Part shown: piece after piece, positions 39,555-52,000 of the stretch | How the letters are laid out: each line of letters opens with the position of its first letter | Position numbering within the stretch: position 1 is the stretch's first letter | DNA from: Loxodes magnus | Taxonomy: Eukaryota; Ciliophora; Karyorelictea; Loxodida; Loxodidae | NCBI GenBank assembly: GCA_946699065.1 | Contig: CAMPDV010000206.1 | Coordinates: forward strand, 372,001 to 436,000 | Length of the DNA: 64,000 nt | Direction: 5' to 3' | Position numbers and translations under genes: made by a program | Notes under the pieces: generated by a model | What the model was told of the DNA's origin: nothing | The model's database searches: none | The model's input: the letters and a program-made list of their open reading frames with translations, nothing else

Positions 39555-41587
39555 TTTTCTTTAATTTCTTATTTCCAAATTAATTTATTATTTTCAATAT
39601 GATTTAGTAAAAAACTAAATATCAAACTAAAAAATAGTACTAATTAAAATCTATTTAATTTTCACTCTTTTTTTCTTTTTTTTTATAATTTTACTTTTTT
39701 TCGATGGATAAATATTCTTATTTTCCCTGTTTTCTTTTTAAATAGTTAAATTCTTTGTCAAATATAAAATTCATAATAATATCCTTTTAAACTAGAGTCA
39801 TATTTATTTTACTCTATTAATCTTTGAATCATTTTTTAGTTTTAAAAGAAAAAAATTTCCCTTTAGATCTTAATTAATTCTCAATATTCTTTTTCTTTTT
39901 CCTCTTAATTTGATGAACTACTACTAATTTAATTAGGGCTTAACTATTGATAATAGAACATCATATTCTGAAAATTGAATCCTAATTATTAATTATTATA
40001 ATGATAAACTTTAATCATAATTCTATTTACTTTTCTTTTCCTTTTTTAAGCTTAATTCTATACATTATTTATTAATTCCTAATAATATTTTGTCAACTGT
40101 TAGCCTTATTATTACTTTATTTGTTCTCTTGTAATTGCTTTTTTAAGTATATTTCACTAATTACTTTTTATCCAGAAGTATGCTCAAGTTAAATTTGAAC
40201 ATTGTTTAAACTATCAGTTACGATTTCTAATAAGTATTTTAAACTTATTTGTATTAATTATTTTAAAGCATATATTTAGTTATCTTTATATTCTCTAAGA
40301 TATCTAGCTCTTTGGAAGATTCTATATCTTAGTCATACAAATCTTTTTAATATATTTTAAATCTTAGATGGCAGGCTGGGAAATTTTTTGTCTTAAATAG
40401 TACTTCTATTCTTTTATAGCTTTCTTCAATAAATGTCTAATTTTGGATCTTTACAAAGCTATTTTAAAGGAATACGAAGGTATTTTTTTTTTGTTACTAG
40501 TTTTTGTTTCTTAATAAATTTCCTAACATTTTAATAATTTCTTAACTCTCCGCAGTTAAAACTATCAAAATCTAATTAATTCAAGCACCCACATATGGTA
40601 ATTTCTTTTTAAATAGCAGCTTATTTATTTTAAATAAAGAAGATTAGCTAAGAATAAATTCTTGCATTTTGATTTATTTCTCTATTTTTTAAGCAATAAT
40701 AATTAATTTAGTTTTAGCGCGTAGATATATTAATAGGAGTTTTCATACTTTCAGGAATGAGATTAAAAAAGCACTATAATTATTGTTAATTTGCATTTTT
40801 TCCATTTAGAAAAGCAAAATAGAAGTTAAAAAATGATATAAATTAGTAATCTAAAGAGTTAAAAAAACAAAAAAAAAAGAATTATTAATAATCCTGGTAA
40901 TTCCAATTCTCAATGTAGCTAATCAAAGAATATATTAAATAGCAGCAAAATAACAAACTATTCCCATTTCTTTATTGAAAGAAGCTTTAAAACTTAAATT
41001 AAAAAAGTAAACAACTTAAGATCTTTTCTCAAGCTAATATAAATAAATTAATAATTATTATGGAAATGTATAAATAAATAAAGGATTATAAATATTAAAC
41101 AAAAAAAGAAATTAGTATACATTTATTAGATTTAATTTAATGATGCTTATTTAGAAGCATAAAGCAAATTCTATAATTCTTTCATAATAATAACTGCAAA
41201 ATATTTTTTTATTATTGCATCTTAAAAAAGTTAAATGCTTTAAAATAATAATTTCTACAGATAAAAGAAAGTATATTAAAATAGTTTTTACATTCTTTTT
41301 AACTTTTAATTTAATCAAATTTATACCTAAGTTGGCTATTTATTTATTTGATATCTAAAAGGAAATACTTGAATCTGAAATAAAGATATTGTCATATTTT
41401 TATAATAAGAAGCTAATATAAAAATTTCAAAAGCTTTATTAAGTCATGATAAATATAAAAAAATTAATTAATTAATTAAAATATAATAGTTTCAATATTT
41501 AAGAATATCGAGACATAGTTGCAATAAATATAGATTTGACTATAAATATTACAAATATGTTGAAAGATAAAAGTTTGTAAATGCCAA

Positions 41588-41925
41588 TCAAGCTTCTTCT
41601 TGTTCTTTCTCTATCATATATTTTTATTTATTGTCTTGATGAAATTTGTCTTTTTTTTCTACTAGAAACTCTTCTAAAAGCTCATCTTGTAGTTTAAACA
41701 TTTCAAGACGCTTTTTTAGTAATTTGGATTGAAAATTTTTGATTAATTTGTCTATTTTAGGAATTTGATTCTTTGAAAAATGTTTGTTTATATATTTTTA
41801 GTCATAAAGAATTAGATTCTTCTTGTCTTTTTCTTTAAAAGCTTTATGACTTTCAAGTTCCTCAATAATATCTGCATAATATTAGCAATCAAAAATATGA
41901 TCAGTTTCATCAATATAAAAAAATT
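41588..41925 (-). pseudogene. LINE ORF2 C-terminus, right arm (frame intact)
   Basis: Reads DETDHIFDC...LILYDQKYINK...KLLKKRLEMFKLQDELL through to TGA at 41,588-41,590 without the frameshift seen in the left arm. Only the C-terminal piece is present; the finger's first Cys pair is missing. Confidence 0.65.
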
Positions 41926-44329
41926 GTAAATTAGTTTTGACTTAGATAATTTTATACTTTTTTAAAATCATTATACTTTAAAAATAATAATTATAAAGTT
42001 GAAATTGAGATAAAAAAATAAAAAATGAAAGATGAAAACCAAAAAAATTGTTAAAATGATAAAAACTAAAAAAATCTTTATTTAGAATATTTATAAATAT
42101 TAAGTGAATTACTAACATTAATTATATCAAAAATATTCCCTTTTAGACTAAAAATTATTGGAAATATGCAGTTATACATGATAAAATTCAAATTTCTTAT
42201 TATAAAGATTAAACATTTTAAAGTTTTATCTTATAGTGATTAGAAATAAAATAATTTTAAACTTATAATAATTGATGAATATGAATTAAATTAAATTAGA
42301 AAAAAAATTAGATGCAAGAAATAGTCTTTACACGCATCCATCTTAATTTCATGCTAATATTTGTATTAAATTAAATTTTTACAAACTAAAAGGATTTTAT
42401 CATGAAAAAAATATAAATTTTATATTTTCATATTAAACATTTACATTAAAAATTATCTCTTTATAACTTATTCTATTTATTTATATTTTAATTTCTTATA
42501 TTATAGTTATATTTAAAATTTAAAATATTTTCTGTACTTTGTTTAAATTTTGTAAATTAAGATTGCTAATTTTTTCATACTTTTGTTCTATTTGTTTATT
42601 TATATTTATCTAATCTTTAAATTTTAATTATTCTGTTTTTTTATTTTTTTTATTTCTTTATATGTTAGGTTAAGCAATTTCAGTTATGTATTCTTCTTAT
42701 TAATAAATTAATTTTAACGTTTTGGTTTTATTTCTATTTATTTATTTTAATGTGTTTTATTCATAAGACAAAACAATCTCTATTATAAACTAGCAACTTA
42801 TTTTGTTTACTTAATGATACTAGTATTTTAAAGAACTTTTCTGTATTATCTAGTTAAAAAATTAAATATTCTTATAGTAATTTAAGTTGTTTAATAAAGT
42901 TAGAAAAGAATACTAAAGTTAAAATATTTAAATTCATAAATAGATTAATTTCTTAAATATATGCTTTTAATTTATAATTTTTCAAATTATAAAGAATTAC
43001 TGTTTATTTTTCTTTTTTCATTATGAAATTTTTTTCGTTAGTTTAGTAGATGTAATATTTGCTATAGCTGACAACAAAATAAGAAATAAATATGAGAAAA
43101 AGAAGTTTAGTTTCTTTATAATTGGCGAAATTTAGAAAATATAAAGATTCTGTATACTTTCGACTATTTGACGAAAGTGGTGAAATTTAGCCAACCATTT
43201 CTCAAAATAGATCCTAAATAAGATCATTCTATTTCCTTTATTTTAAATTAAGGCATTGCTGATTTACAGACATTAGGAGTGATACAGAATAAATCCTTAA
43301 AGCCAAGAAATAGTTAGTTAGATTTCTAATAATAGAAAAAAGTTTAAGTCTTTTAAATTAAACTTTAAAGTTCAATATTTAGTTATCTTAATTATTTTCA
43401 TTATTAAATGTAAAAAATTATATGATATTAAATACATTTTTATTATCTTATTTGAATTAAAAAAATTTTAAATTTTTATTTATCTTTACTTTAAAAACTA
43501 ATTAAAATACTTACAAAAAATCAGCTTTTTATCGTTTGACAGGCTACCTAATGATGATTGGAACTATTCTATTTTTATAAATTTCATATAAAGTTCTAAT
43601 TTTTTAACTTGAAAATATTTTTAAATGTATTATTGAAAATGTTTTCTTTTAATTTGTCCTACTTTTCTTTTAATACTTTTAATACTATAATAAATATTCT
43701 ATACATTTTTTAATTTATAAACATCTTTTTAATTTTTCTATATTAAATCTAAAAAATAATTGAAATACTAAAATCCTAATTTATTTACGTTCAAATATTA
43801 ATTAGCCATACAAAATATTTTAGCAGCTATTATATATTTATAATCATTATAACCATTATCATTTACAAAACAATTTTAAACAAATTGCTATATAATATAT
43901 TATAAAGATTAATATCTTAAGCTTTTATATAAGCTATTTTTTTGTTAATGACATAATTAATTTTCTGATTAATTTATATAATTGCAAATTTATTAATTAA
44001 AGTTTGTTTATCTGCATTTATTTTTAATTTCGTTTCTTTATTTTAGTTATAAATGTACTTAATAGAAATAGAACCTTAAAAAGAAAAAAAGATAATAAAT
44101 TTAAGTTTAATGTAAATTTTTTAATGAGAATTTACTCAATTTTAGCAAAAAAGAAACTAATTGATCCTTTATATTTTGTTTAGTTATACTATTGTCTCAA
44201 CCTAATTTAGATAGATAAAAAATGTTATAAATCACGAATTATTGCTTCATAATTTTAATTTAGTTTAATTTAATTTATTTTAGTAAAATTGTAAATTAGT
44301 TCATGTTAGCTGCTTAAATAAATTTTAAA

Positions 44330-44830
44330 GTCCTATTTCCAATCTACTTGCTTCAATTGATGTTTTCTTTTGCTTCTAAGTTTTGTTAAAATCAGTCTTA
44401 GTAATTTTTGAGTTCCTTTTCTCCTGTATACTTCTCCTTCAGGATTATAGAACTTTTCTCTCTCTTTTTTCTCCTAAAGCCATACTTATTTTTTTAAATT
44501 ACAAAATTATCAGAAATTATTGTAAATAAACTTTTAACTATTGCAAAAGTAGCATAATTTTTTAATTTTTAGTTATGCTTTTGTTGGATATTGCTTTTCT
44601 TTTCCATTTGAGGTTAGTTTATTCCAACTGCTCTATTTCTATTTTGTTATTCCAGAGATTCTATTGATTTTAATTTTCCTATTTCTGGTTCTGTAATTTT
44701 TTTCAATTTTTACTTTAATCTTGAATTTTCTATAACAGGTATAAGAGAGAGTTTGTCTGGGTACATACTCTCGTTAGTATTTTTATAAGGCGTCGATTCC
44801 TTTCTCCTTGTTAGTCATTCTTAAATCCAA
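44330..44830 (-). pseudogene. Gag-like ORF1 remnant in right arm
   Basis: Mirror of 12,980-13,490, with the same degraded knuckle (CYFC...) and NPEGE segment. It points toward the spacer and is back to back with the gag at 45.6 kb. Confidence 0.65.
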
Positions 44831-44950
44831 TATTTTTAATTACAATTTAGTATAAATTTAAATTGTATAATCAAGATTTTAAATGTTGATTACATTAGAA
44901 AATATCTGATGAACGATAAAAATGTGAAAATTAAAATGTTTTAATTTATA

Positions 44951-45616
44951 ATATTTTATGAAAGTTACAATTTTTATTTTCAAAACTATTACCTTCAAAT
45001 TTTATCTTTTCTTTTCTTTCTGATTTTCTTTTCTATTTTCTTTAATATTTAGATGAATGAATCTTTAAAAAATTTTATTTTCACGATTTTTTAAAATTAA
45101 TTAATTAATTAACATTTCTTTTCTTTAATTTTTATGTTTTTAATATAATCATTTCATTAAATTTTATAAGAAAACATTCTATTAATCTTTAAAAATTCTA
45201 TTCATTTTAATATATATTAATTTTTCTTTCTTATTTTCATTATTATTTTTGCTTTTAACGTTTTAGCTAATTCATTCTCCTATAAAAGATAGTTCTTTGA
45301 TTTCATTTATTCTAAAATTTAAAAAATTTGGATTCTCTAAATAAATTAATTTTTTGTAATTTGTTAAAATTAAAATTAAAATTAAAAATAATGAAAGCTA
45401 ACATAATTTCATATAAAATAAATTGGATTGTATTAATAATTTTTAATATAATATTAAAAAATTAATTAGAAAAGTAGGATAGGAAAATGGAAAAATATGA
45501 TACTAGTTTAATATTTTACAAAAGATAACTTTTTTTATTATTGCTAAAATTTTAATTTTTATCTCATTTTTATCTCATTTTTTTAACATTTAATTTAGCT
45601 TTGCATTCAAAAAAAA
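44951..45616. other. A+T-rich flank of right arm
   Basis: Long T and A runs; likely includes the 5' region of the following gag. No motif recognised. Confidence 0.4.
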
Positions 45617-46500
45617 ATGGTTGAAGGTTTCAAAAAGAGATTTTATACCACATCCACAAAAAAGGAGAGAAATCCAAAACCATTTCTCATCAGATTTCTT
45701 ACACCTAAACCTAATCTTTTTCTTCTTAATAACCTGAAGCATAACAAGAGGAACGGAAACAGCCTAAGAAAGCGACACATACTGAAACGCCAACGTCGGA
45801 GGAGTAACCAAGGAAGCAGATGAAGTCTGACCTTCACCAAGAGGTCTCTGTTTTCAATCCTTCTGACTAGATGAGCATGGAGCAGCTCATCAAAGTGGTC
45901 CTAAATCTCTATGAAGAGGTCAGGAAACTCAGGAAGGAGAACGAGAAGCTATCACAGCAGATCCAGCATGGATTGCAGGATACTTTAGATATCAGAATGG
46001 CTAACACTGAAAGGGAGATTGATGTCCTATGGAAGTATCAACAGGAGCAGTTTAACCAGACTAACTCTTAAGTGCAAAGGATACAAGATTAGAGTCAGCA
46101 GATTGAAAGCATCTTGCAAAGTCAGAGAAGTTAGCAGATCCCATTAGAATAGGTAAATTCCGATAAGATGGAGATTGAGAAGAATCATCATCAAGAATAA
46201 ATAACTGAACCAAAACTGAAGATTTAGAAATTATGCTACTGCTGCAAAAGTAAATAACACCTTTGGAAGAATTGTAACAACTTTAGAAAACTAAAGGAGA
46301 AATCTTGGAAGAGATAATTATAATAGTAAATACGAGAAAAAAAAATTAGATCTGGTGCAACGAAAAATGGTTAGTTTATAGAATTAAGAAACCTTCTAAT
46401 TAAAAAGAACCAGAAGAATTAATTTGAATTAATACCAGAAGGAGAAAGATAATCTAGAATACATGACTCGCGAGCGCTAGAGCTCGTAAAAAACTAGAAC
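45617..46500 (+). CDS. Gag-like LINE ORF1 with CCHC knuckle (copy 2), one frameshift
   Basis: Starts MVEGFKKRFYTTSTKK, then changes frame in an A run near 45,657-45,663. It continues as SHQISYTQTQSFSSQQPEAQ, a coiled-coil region (YEEVRKLRKENEKLSQQ), TEREIDVLWKYQQEQ, DKMEIEK and the knuckle CYCCKSKQHLWKNC (Cx2Cx4Hx4C, first Cys at 46,234). A basic tail with PEGE ends the conserved part; the frame stays open to 46,768. Its base composition is much less A+T rich than the surroundings, suggesting a younger insertion. Sequencing error or a real deletion could explain the single shift. Expected role: RNA-binding ORF1p. Confidence 0.75.
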
Positions 46501-46989
46501 TAGATTTAAACTCAAAAACCTTAATTAAGTGGTGATCAGTTAGACACTACAGACATTTTTTAATAATATTAGTTTAGCTTTACATTCTAATTTAAAAATA
46601 TAAAATATGCTATATAAAATAGCCATTAATTTATAAATTTTAAATTAAGAAACTAAAAAATAAAAATTTAAATTATTTTATTATATACTATCAGCTAATT
46701 TTTATTAAGTTAAATATAGTTTACAAAATAAATCTCTATATAAATTTAAATTCAAAACGCAACAGATTGAGTCTTTTTATTAAATATTTTATTTATAATT
46801 TTTAATCATTTAGCATAATGCTAAACTTTATTTTTCAAAACTAAGAAAATCCAAAATTATTAGATTAGAGAGAGATAATATATAATATAGTTAATACAAT
46901 AAATGTTTTTCATAAATCTTATTAGATTATTATTATTGGTAATATTAAAATTACTATATTAAATAATATCTATATGAGATTATTAAAGG

Positions 46990-48060
46990 TAAAGATATTA
47001 TTAAGTTGCAGTTTAAGAAGAGAGTCTTGAGAACCACCGAATCTTGTATGTTTATTCTCCTAAACTTTAGGTTTGCTTAGGACTTCATAAATCCATAATC
47101 CTTTTTTTAAACCTTAGTTTATTAATTTTAATGCAGTCTCTTGAAAAAACTATTTTTTGGTTAGTTGCATTTCGAATTGTAGAATTTCTTCCTATAAATT
47201 AGTCAAGTATTCGCTGGTCTGATTTTAAAAAATCATTCAAAATAATTTATTTATTTTCGTAATAGAATCTGAGTATTTTTAGCCTTTTTTTATGACATTG
47301 CTTTTAGCATAGATAATAACATATTTTTCTTCATATGTCTTATTACATGTTGCTTTGCTGTAATTTCAAAGGTTTAAATTCTTATTATCCATAAGTCCTT
47401 CAAATAATTTCATATTATTATGTCTGTTTTTTCTACAGCTCTTTTATTTAATATTAGATCTTCAAAAACTAAAATAGATATTTGGGAAATATGCTTAAAT
47501 TATTAATTTTGTTTAGTTTTTGTACCATTTTAATTAAATCTTATTTAAGGCCTCCTCTATTGATGAATTTAAAGTTCAAACTCATCGTCTATTTCATCTA
47601 CTATTTATTCAAAATTTTCAAGTTTTTTGTTTTTTTAATTTCAATTTTTATTAAAAGTTTGTTGGTCTTTGATGCTTTGATTGTGCAAAAGATTCTTAAG
47701 ATTAATGTTATTCTTATTATTATGGTTTTTGTTTAATCTCAATGAATTATTATTCTTAAATTTAAGGTATTCGCTAAGAGAGTTCTGTTGCTTTTAGGAG
47801 ATATCTTTTGAATATAATAAAATTGAAATGAATTATTAAGCTTTAGACAAATTTATACTAATTGCTAGATAAAAAACTATTTAAAAGCAATATCTCAATT
47901 GCTAAATAAAAAGTAAGCAATTTCAAGCATACTATCTTAACAAGTATTGAAATATTAAACATAAAATGGAAAATTACATTAGTACATAGTACTATAGATT
48001 ATATTTAAAATATTATTTATATATATGGATTAATATTATCAAGATAGTTCTAAATAAATA
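46990..48060 (-). pseudogene. ORF X copy, decayed
   Basis: The minus strand matches ORF X at 34.7-35.5 kb: EIKQKPQQQEQHQSQESFAQ near 47,730, SIEEALNKI near 47,565, NKTYEEKYVIIYAKSN near 47,330, LTNLQEEILQFEMQLT near 47,185, then FFQETALKLINQGLKKGLW. Contains TGAs and a frameshift. The plus-strand frame at 47,482-47,736 is its shadow. Confidence 0.5.
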
Positions 48061-48119
48061 ACAAAAACTACAAAATTTTATAAAGTGAAGCATATGCTTG
48101 CTATATATGTTATCAGACA

Positions 48120-49160
48120 TACATTTTAAGGGTTTACTAATAATATAAAAGAGAAAAATATCTATAATATTGAGATATTATATTTTTATCAATATAAATC
48201 TAATATAAATACTAAAAATATTATAAACTAAAATTCTAAAATATTTAGTTATTCAAATATCTAACCACTTTAGTTAATAATTTGCAATTAATATTTAAAT
48301 AATGCTTTATAAAAATATTTAAGTATTACGATTATGTAGTATATCATTCATTTAAAAATAAATAGTTAAGATAACTTAAATTTTAATTTAGGTATTTTGG
48401 ATTTAAATGAAAACATTTTTATTAAGCAGGAAATGAATATAATATTATTTATTTTAAGATATATATTTTCTCATGTTTTCTATTTGGTTATTTAGGGATA
48501 ATCTTTTTTATTTACTATCGAAAATATTTAGAGTTAAATTATAGATTATTATGTAAGAAATTAATAATTAATAATTTAATTTAATTTCAAAAATATTAAA
48601 ATTAAATAATAATCACTCTTATCTTTAAAATTTAGTTTAGCATTTTACATTCTTAGTGCATATATCATACTTCTTTAATGTATATGTTGCTTATTTATGC
48701 GAATTAAATAACTATTTAAATCTTAACTCATTGGTTCTATTAATTATACTTTCATCGTAATTAAGACATATTTCCTACTGAGAAGCAAAAATAGTTTTAA
48801 AAAGCTTGATATATTAATGATTAGATCTAAATAAATCAGGCTTAATTTATAAGATAAATCAAACAACTTTAAACTATTTAGAATATAAATTTATAGAATA
48901 AAAGGATGATCATTCTTAATTAATTTTGCATTCTTAGAGATATTATATAATATGAGATTAAATTATTTATTTCTTAATTAAATTTCTGAATTACACTTAG
49001 AATATTTGCATATATGCAAATCTATCTAAAAGTTTGATGTCTTTTATATATATGCTATAGTTATAGTTTTTACTATACGTATCTACTTTAGATCTGCTCA
49101 CTTTTTATTATTATATAATTCATTTAGGATCTTTAATTTGTCAATTTATTAATTTGAAAT
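48120..49160. other. Unpaired A+T-rich stretch in S'
   Basis: No counterpart in S and no recognisable gene; replaces the RT fragment seen in S. Confidence 0.4.
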
Positions 49161-49346
49161 TCTGCTTCAATTTTAAAATTAAACTTTTTATCCTTTATTA
49201 CTAAAAATATCCAAAGCAATAAAGATAGTGATATCAACTTTTAATTATATTTTATATAAATAACAATTATTTTAGATTTTAGTATAACCTATAAAATATA
49301 ATATTACTTGTAATTTTCCTTGATAAAACAGTATATTTACTAGTTC

Positions 49347-49688
49347 TAATTAATTAAAAATGGATAATTAAAAAGATGGTGGGAGCTGAGATTGACCTTC
49401 TGAATCATACTTTCTGGTTTTATGGCTAGGAACAAGTTCCTTTCCTGTCGCTGAGAAAGTCCCTGGTCAAAGTCAACCTTTGCAAGGGAACGCCTTCCTC
49501 TTGATTATCCACTCCTGATAGGGGCTTGAAGCCTGGCTGCCCATAGCGATGGAGCTCCCTGGCAGCTGCTTTTCGAAAGCAACAGGATATCCCCGTTATC
49601 CCATGAAGGGAGTGTTGGGGTCGTTAAACTGCAAGAAGTTGCAGTCCAAAAACTCTTTAAGTTAAAATTAATTAATTAATTAAAAATG
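49347..49688 (+). mobile_element. SINE-like structured RNA element with 16-bp target duplication
   Basis: A 300-bp insert far richer in G+C than its surroundings, flanked by perfect copies of TAATTAATTAAAAATG (49,347-49,362 and 49,673-49,688). The partner S lacks it at about 33,325. Potential stems: AGGAAC/GTTCCT, GCTGCC/GGCAGC, GCTTT-TCG-AAAGC, and ACTGCAA-GAAG-TTGCAGT near the 3' end. It ends ACTCTTTAAGTTAAAATTA (49,652-49,670), 18 of 19 bases identical to the tail of LINE B. Non-autonomous elements often borrow the 3' end of the LINE that moves them. I cannot assign the 5' body to tRNA, 5S or 7SL; a weak A-box-like TGGCTAGGAAC lies near 49,423 and no good B box is visible. Confidence 0.75.
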
Positions 49689-50494
49689 TGCGATATCTTA
49701 ATAATTAAGAGATGGTAAAAGTTATATTATAAGTGATTATCTACTAACATCCTTAGTTCCTATTTTTATAAGTTATAATAATATAAAATATTTTATTTGG
49801 TTATATAAATAAAATTACTTTCTTTACTAAATCTCATCTTTTTTTCTTTCGAAGAATTCTAAAAAATTTAATTAGTTAAATATTTATTAACTGAATAGAA
49901 ATATATATTTATAAAAGATTCTTAAAGATTTTAAAATATCGATAGAAGAAATTTAGCTAAAAAAAGTAAAAAATAATTACTTTAATAGCCTGAAATAACA
50001 TAGTTATAAGCTATTTTTATATGAAAAAAGCATTAATTATTATTAATTGCAAATTCAAGGTGAGTAATACCATTAAATCTTGAAAGATAAATATAAAAAA
50101 TTATAATTATTTTAAAGGGATAAATAAAAAAAATAACAAGATATTTAATAAATATCTAAAGAATTATAAAGTATACAGTTCAATTTAATGCTTAAACTAT
50201 GAAAATGTTATATCTAAAAAAATATAAATAATATTTAAGACACCAAAATTAAAAAACTCTTACTTAAATAGTAATTAACAATTATCAATTTTTATTTGAA
50301 CATTTAATGAAAATTCAAAAAAGATAGTTTAAGATAATTAAATTTCAATTTTAATAAGATTTTTTATATATACCTAATAATAAATTCTATAACACTATAT
50401 GATTAAACTTTATAATTATTATCATTTTTATTATTTTTAATTAATTATTTTTAATTAAATAGCCTTTAATGCTATTATTAAGATATATAGTTTT

Positions 50495-52000
50495 AATTTA
50501 TCTTTAAATAATTAGATATCTGGAAAGTAAAAGTAACTAATTGGGATTTAAATGCCAGGATTCAAGTATTAGCTTCGCTTGTAGAGGATGGGCAGATGAT
50601 CTTATTCTTCTTTCCAAATCTACAAAGTAAATGTAGAATTTAATAAATGAAGCAAATAAAGTTTTTGCATGAACACATTTAAAGATCAATGTTACCAAAT
50701 CTGAATGCATCTAATTTCTAAAGAAGAATCAGAAATAATAAATTTTAAATTTATGATTAGGAAATTAACCAATTGCTTAAAAAGAACAAGTAACATATTT
50801 AGGAGTTATTCTACATTAGAAGAAGAACTTAAATCCCCATTGCAAAGAAGCTGCATTCAAATATATAGCTGCAATGAAGAAAGCTGTTTTTTAACTGATG
50901 AGATATAAGAATGTAACTCCTTGACATTTTAAAACTTTATGTAGACTTTTTACATTACCTAAAGTTAATATGGAGGAGACTTAGTACCATGAAGTATTCA
51001 AAAAGGAGTAACTGGAGTTCTGAACAGAATAGAATCAAGCATGAGATTAATTTCAAGAAAAGCTTTTTAAGTAGCAACTTCAACATTTAATGAATCATGT
51101 TATATAGACCTGAATTGATTACCCTTTAAGCACATTATGGCTATAAAATTCTTCAGATTCTACTATAAAATGAAATAAGAAAGTATTGATTTTCCAAGAT
51201 CAGCAATAGTCTCTCTTTTCATTAATATATGGAAAAAAGGATTTCAATACTACGATTAAGTGTAGCAATTATCAGACCTTTATAATATCGATCTGTAGAA
51301 TTAATAGAATAATACCAATCTTAAAACTTTTACTAATCATATAAGAGAAAAAGACAACAATATTTCCACAAAGTAGCTACTAAAAAATTTATGAGAATGA
51401 AAACAGCTAAAATAAATACTGAATAATTTGGTAATCTTTAACAGTTTCCATAAATTACTTATACTAAATTAAACAAATAGTATAGACGAGAAATTATCAG
51501 TATATATAAACTTAGAACCTAAACTTATAATTTCCGTAAGGATCTTTAAGATCATCATTACCCCATTGATAATCCCTATTGTATTTGTGGAGAGTATGAA
51601 ACTTTCGAGCATATCTTTAAATGTGTTTACTATTCTAATATAATGAAATGATTATCGGAAAAGACCGGAAATTATGACTTAAGGTGCCTTATTCTATACG
51701 ATCAAGAATATCTAAACTCATTTTCAAGGTCTAAATTGGAGTACTTAGACTTATAAATCAAAATATTTCACAATAAGCTAATGGCAAGGAGACTTGAGAT
51801 TCTAGAAATGGAGAAAGCAAAAAAGGAAGAAGCTAAAGATGAATAGAAAGAAGAACTAATTAAAGAAAAATGATGAGATGTAAACAAGATTAAAAAACAA
51901 TTTAAAAACATTTAATAGCGTCTATAATTGAAAGAAGCAATTCTTGCAATTAAAGACGTCAAAAAACTCTTTTAGTTTAAATTTAAATTTATCTTTAAAT
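50495..52000 (+). mobile_element. LINE copy E, 5'-truncated, with 15-bp target duplication
   Basis: AATTTATCTTTAAAT flanks the insert (50,495-50,509 and 51,986-52,000); S shows the uninterrupted site near 32,510. Content: RT motif C RGWADDLILLSKSTK near 50,585, KINVTKSECI, the thumb-like region from 50,950, the zinc finger CICGEYETFEHIFKC near 51,582, LILYDQEYLN, and a Lys/Glu-rich C-terminus ending in TGA at 51,871. The 3' hairpin (51,919-51,958) and tail follow. TGAs and frameshifts in the RT region make it inactive. It gives the fullest view of the family's C-terminus. Confidence 0.9.
51919..51958 (+). other. LINE E 3' hairpin
   Basis: CGTCTATAATTG pairs with CAATTAAAGACG (11 of 12). Inside, AAGAA-GCAA-TTCTT forms a second stem capped by GCAA, a GNRA-type loop. 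Probable RT recognition structure by analogy with other LINEs. Confidence 0.7.

Larger units (their letters stand above)
35825..44950 (-). repeat. Right arm of 9-kb inverted repeat
   Basis: Reverse complement of 12,857-22,057. Inner edge at ATTAATATCTTTCT (35,825), outer edge at AATTTATA (44,950). Differs from the left arm by many single bases, has one copy of the 56-bp unit, six A instead of five in the ORF2 tail, and a TGA in the 247-codon ORF. Confidence 0.9.

Noticed and set aside
12857-44950. Polinton/Maverick or Tlr-type DNA transposon
   Set aside because: No integrase, B-family DNA polymerase, packaging ATPase or capsid-like frame was recognised in arms or spacer. The arms contain LINE genes.
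46461-46490. Palindromic CGAGC-GCTAGA-GCTCG hairpin, possible third copy of the short hairpin motif
   Set aside because: It lies in the still-open gag copy 2 frame (DSRALELV) and lacks the GCACC/GGTGC inner stem, so it is probably coding sequence.
49347-49688. SRP RNA (7SL) gene
   Set aside because: I could not find the Alu-domain 5' motif or the helix 8 asymmetric loop. The flanking target duplication and empty site show it is an insertion.
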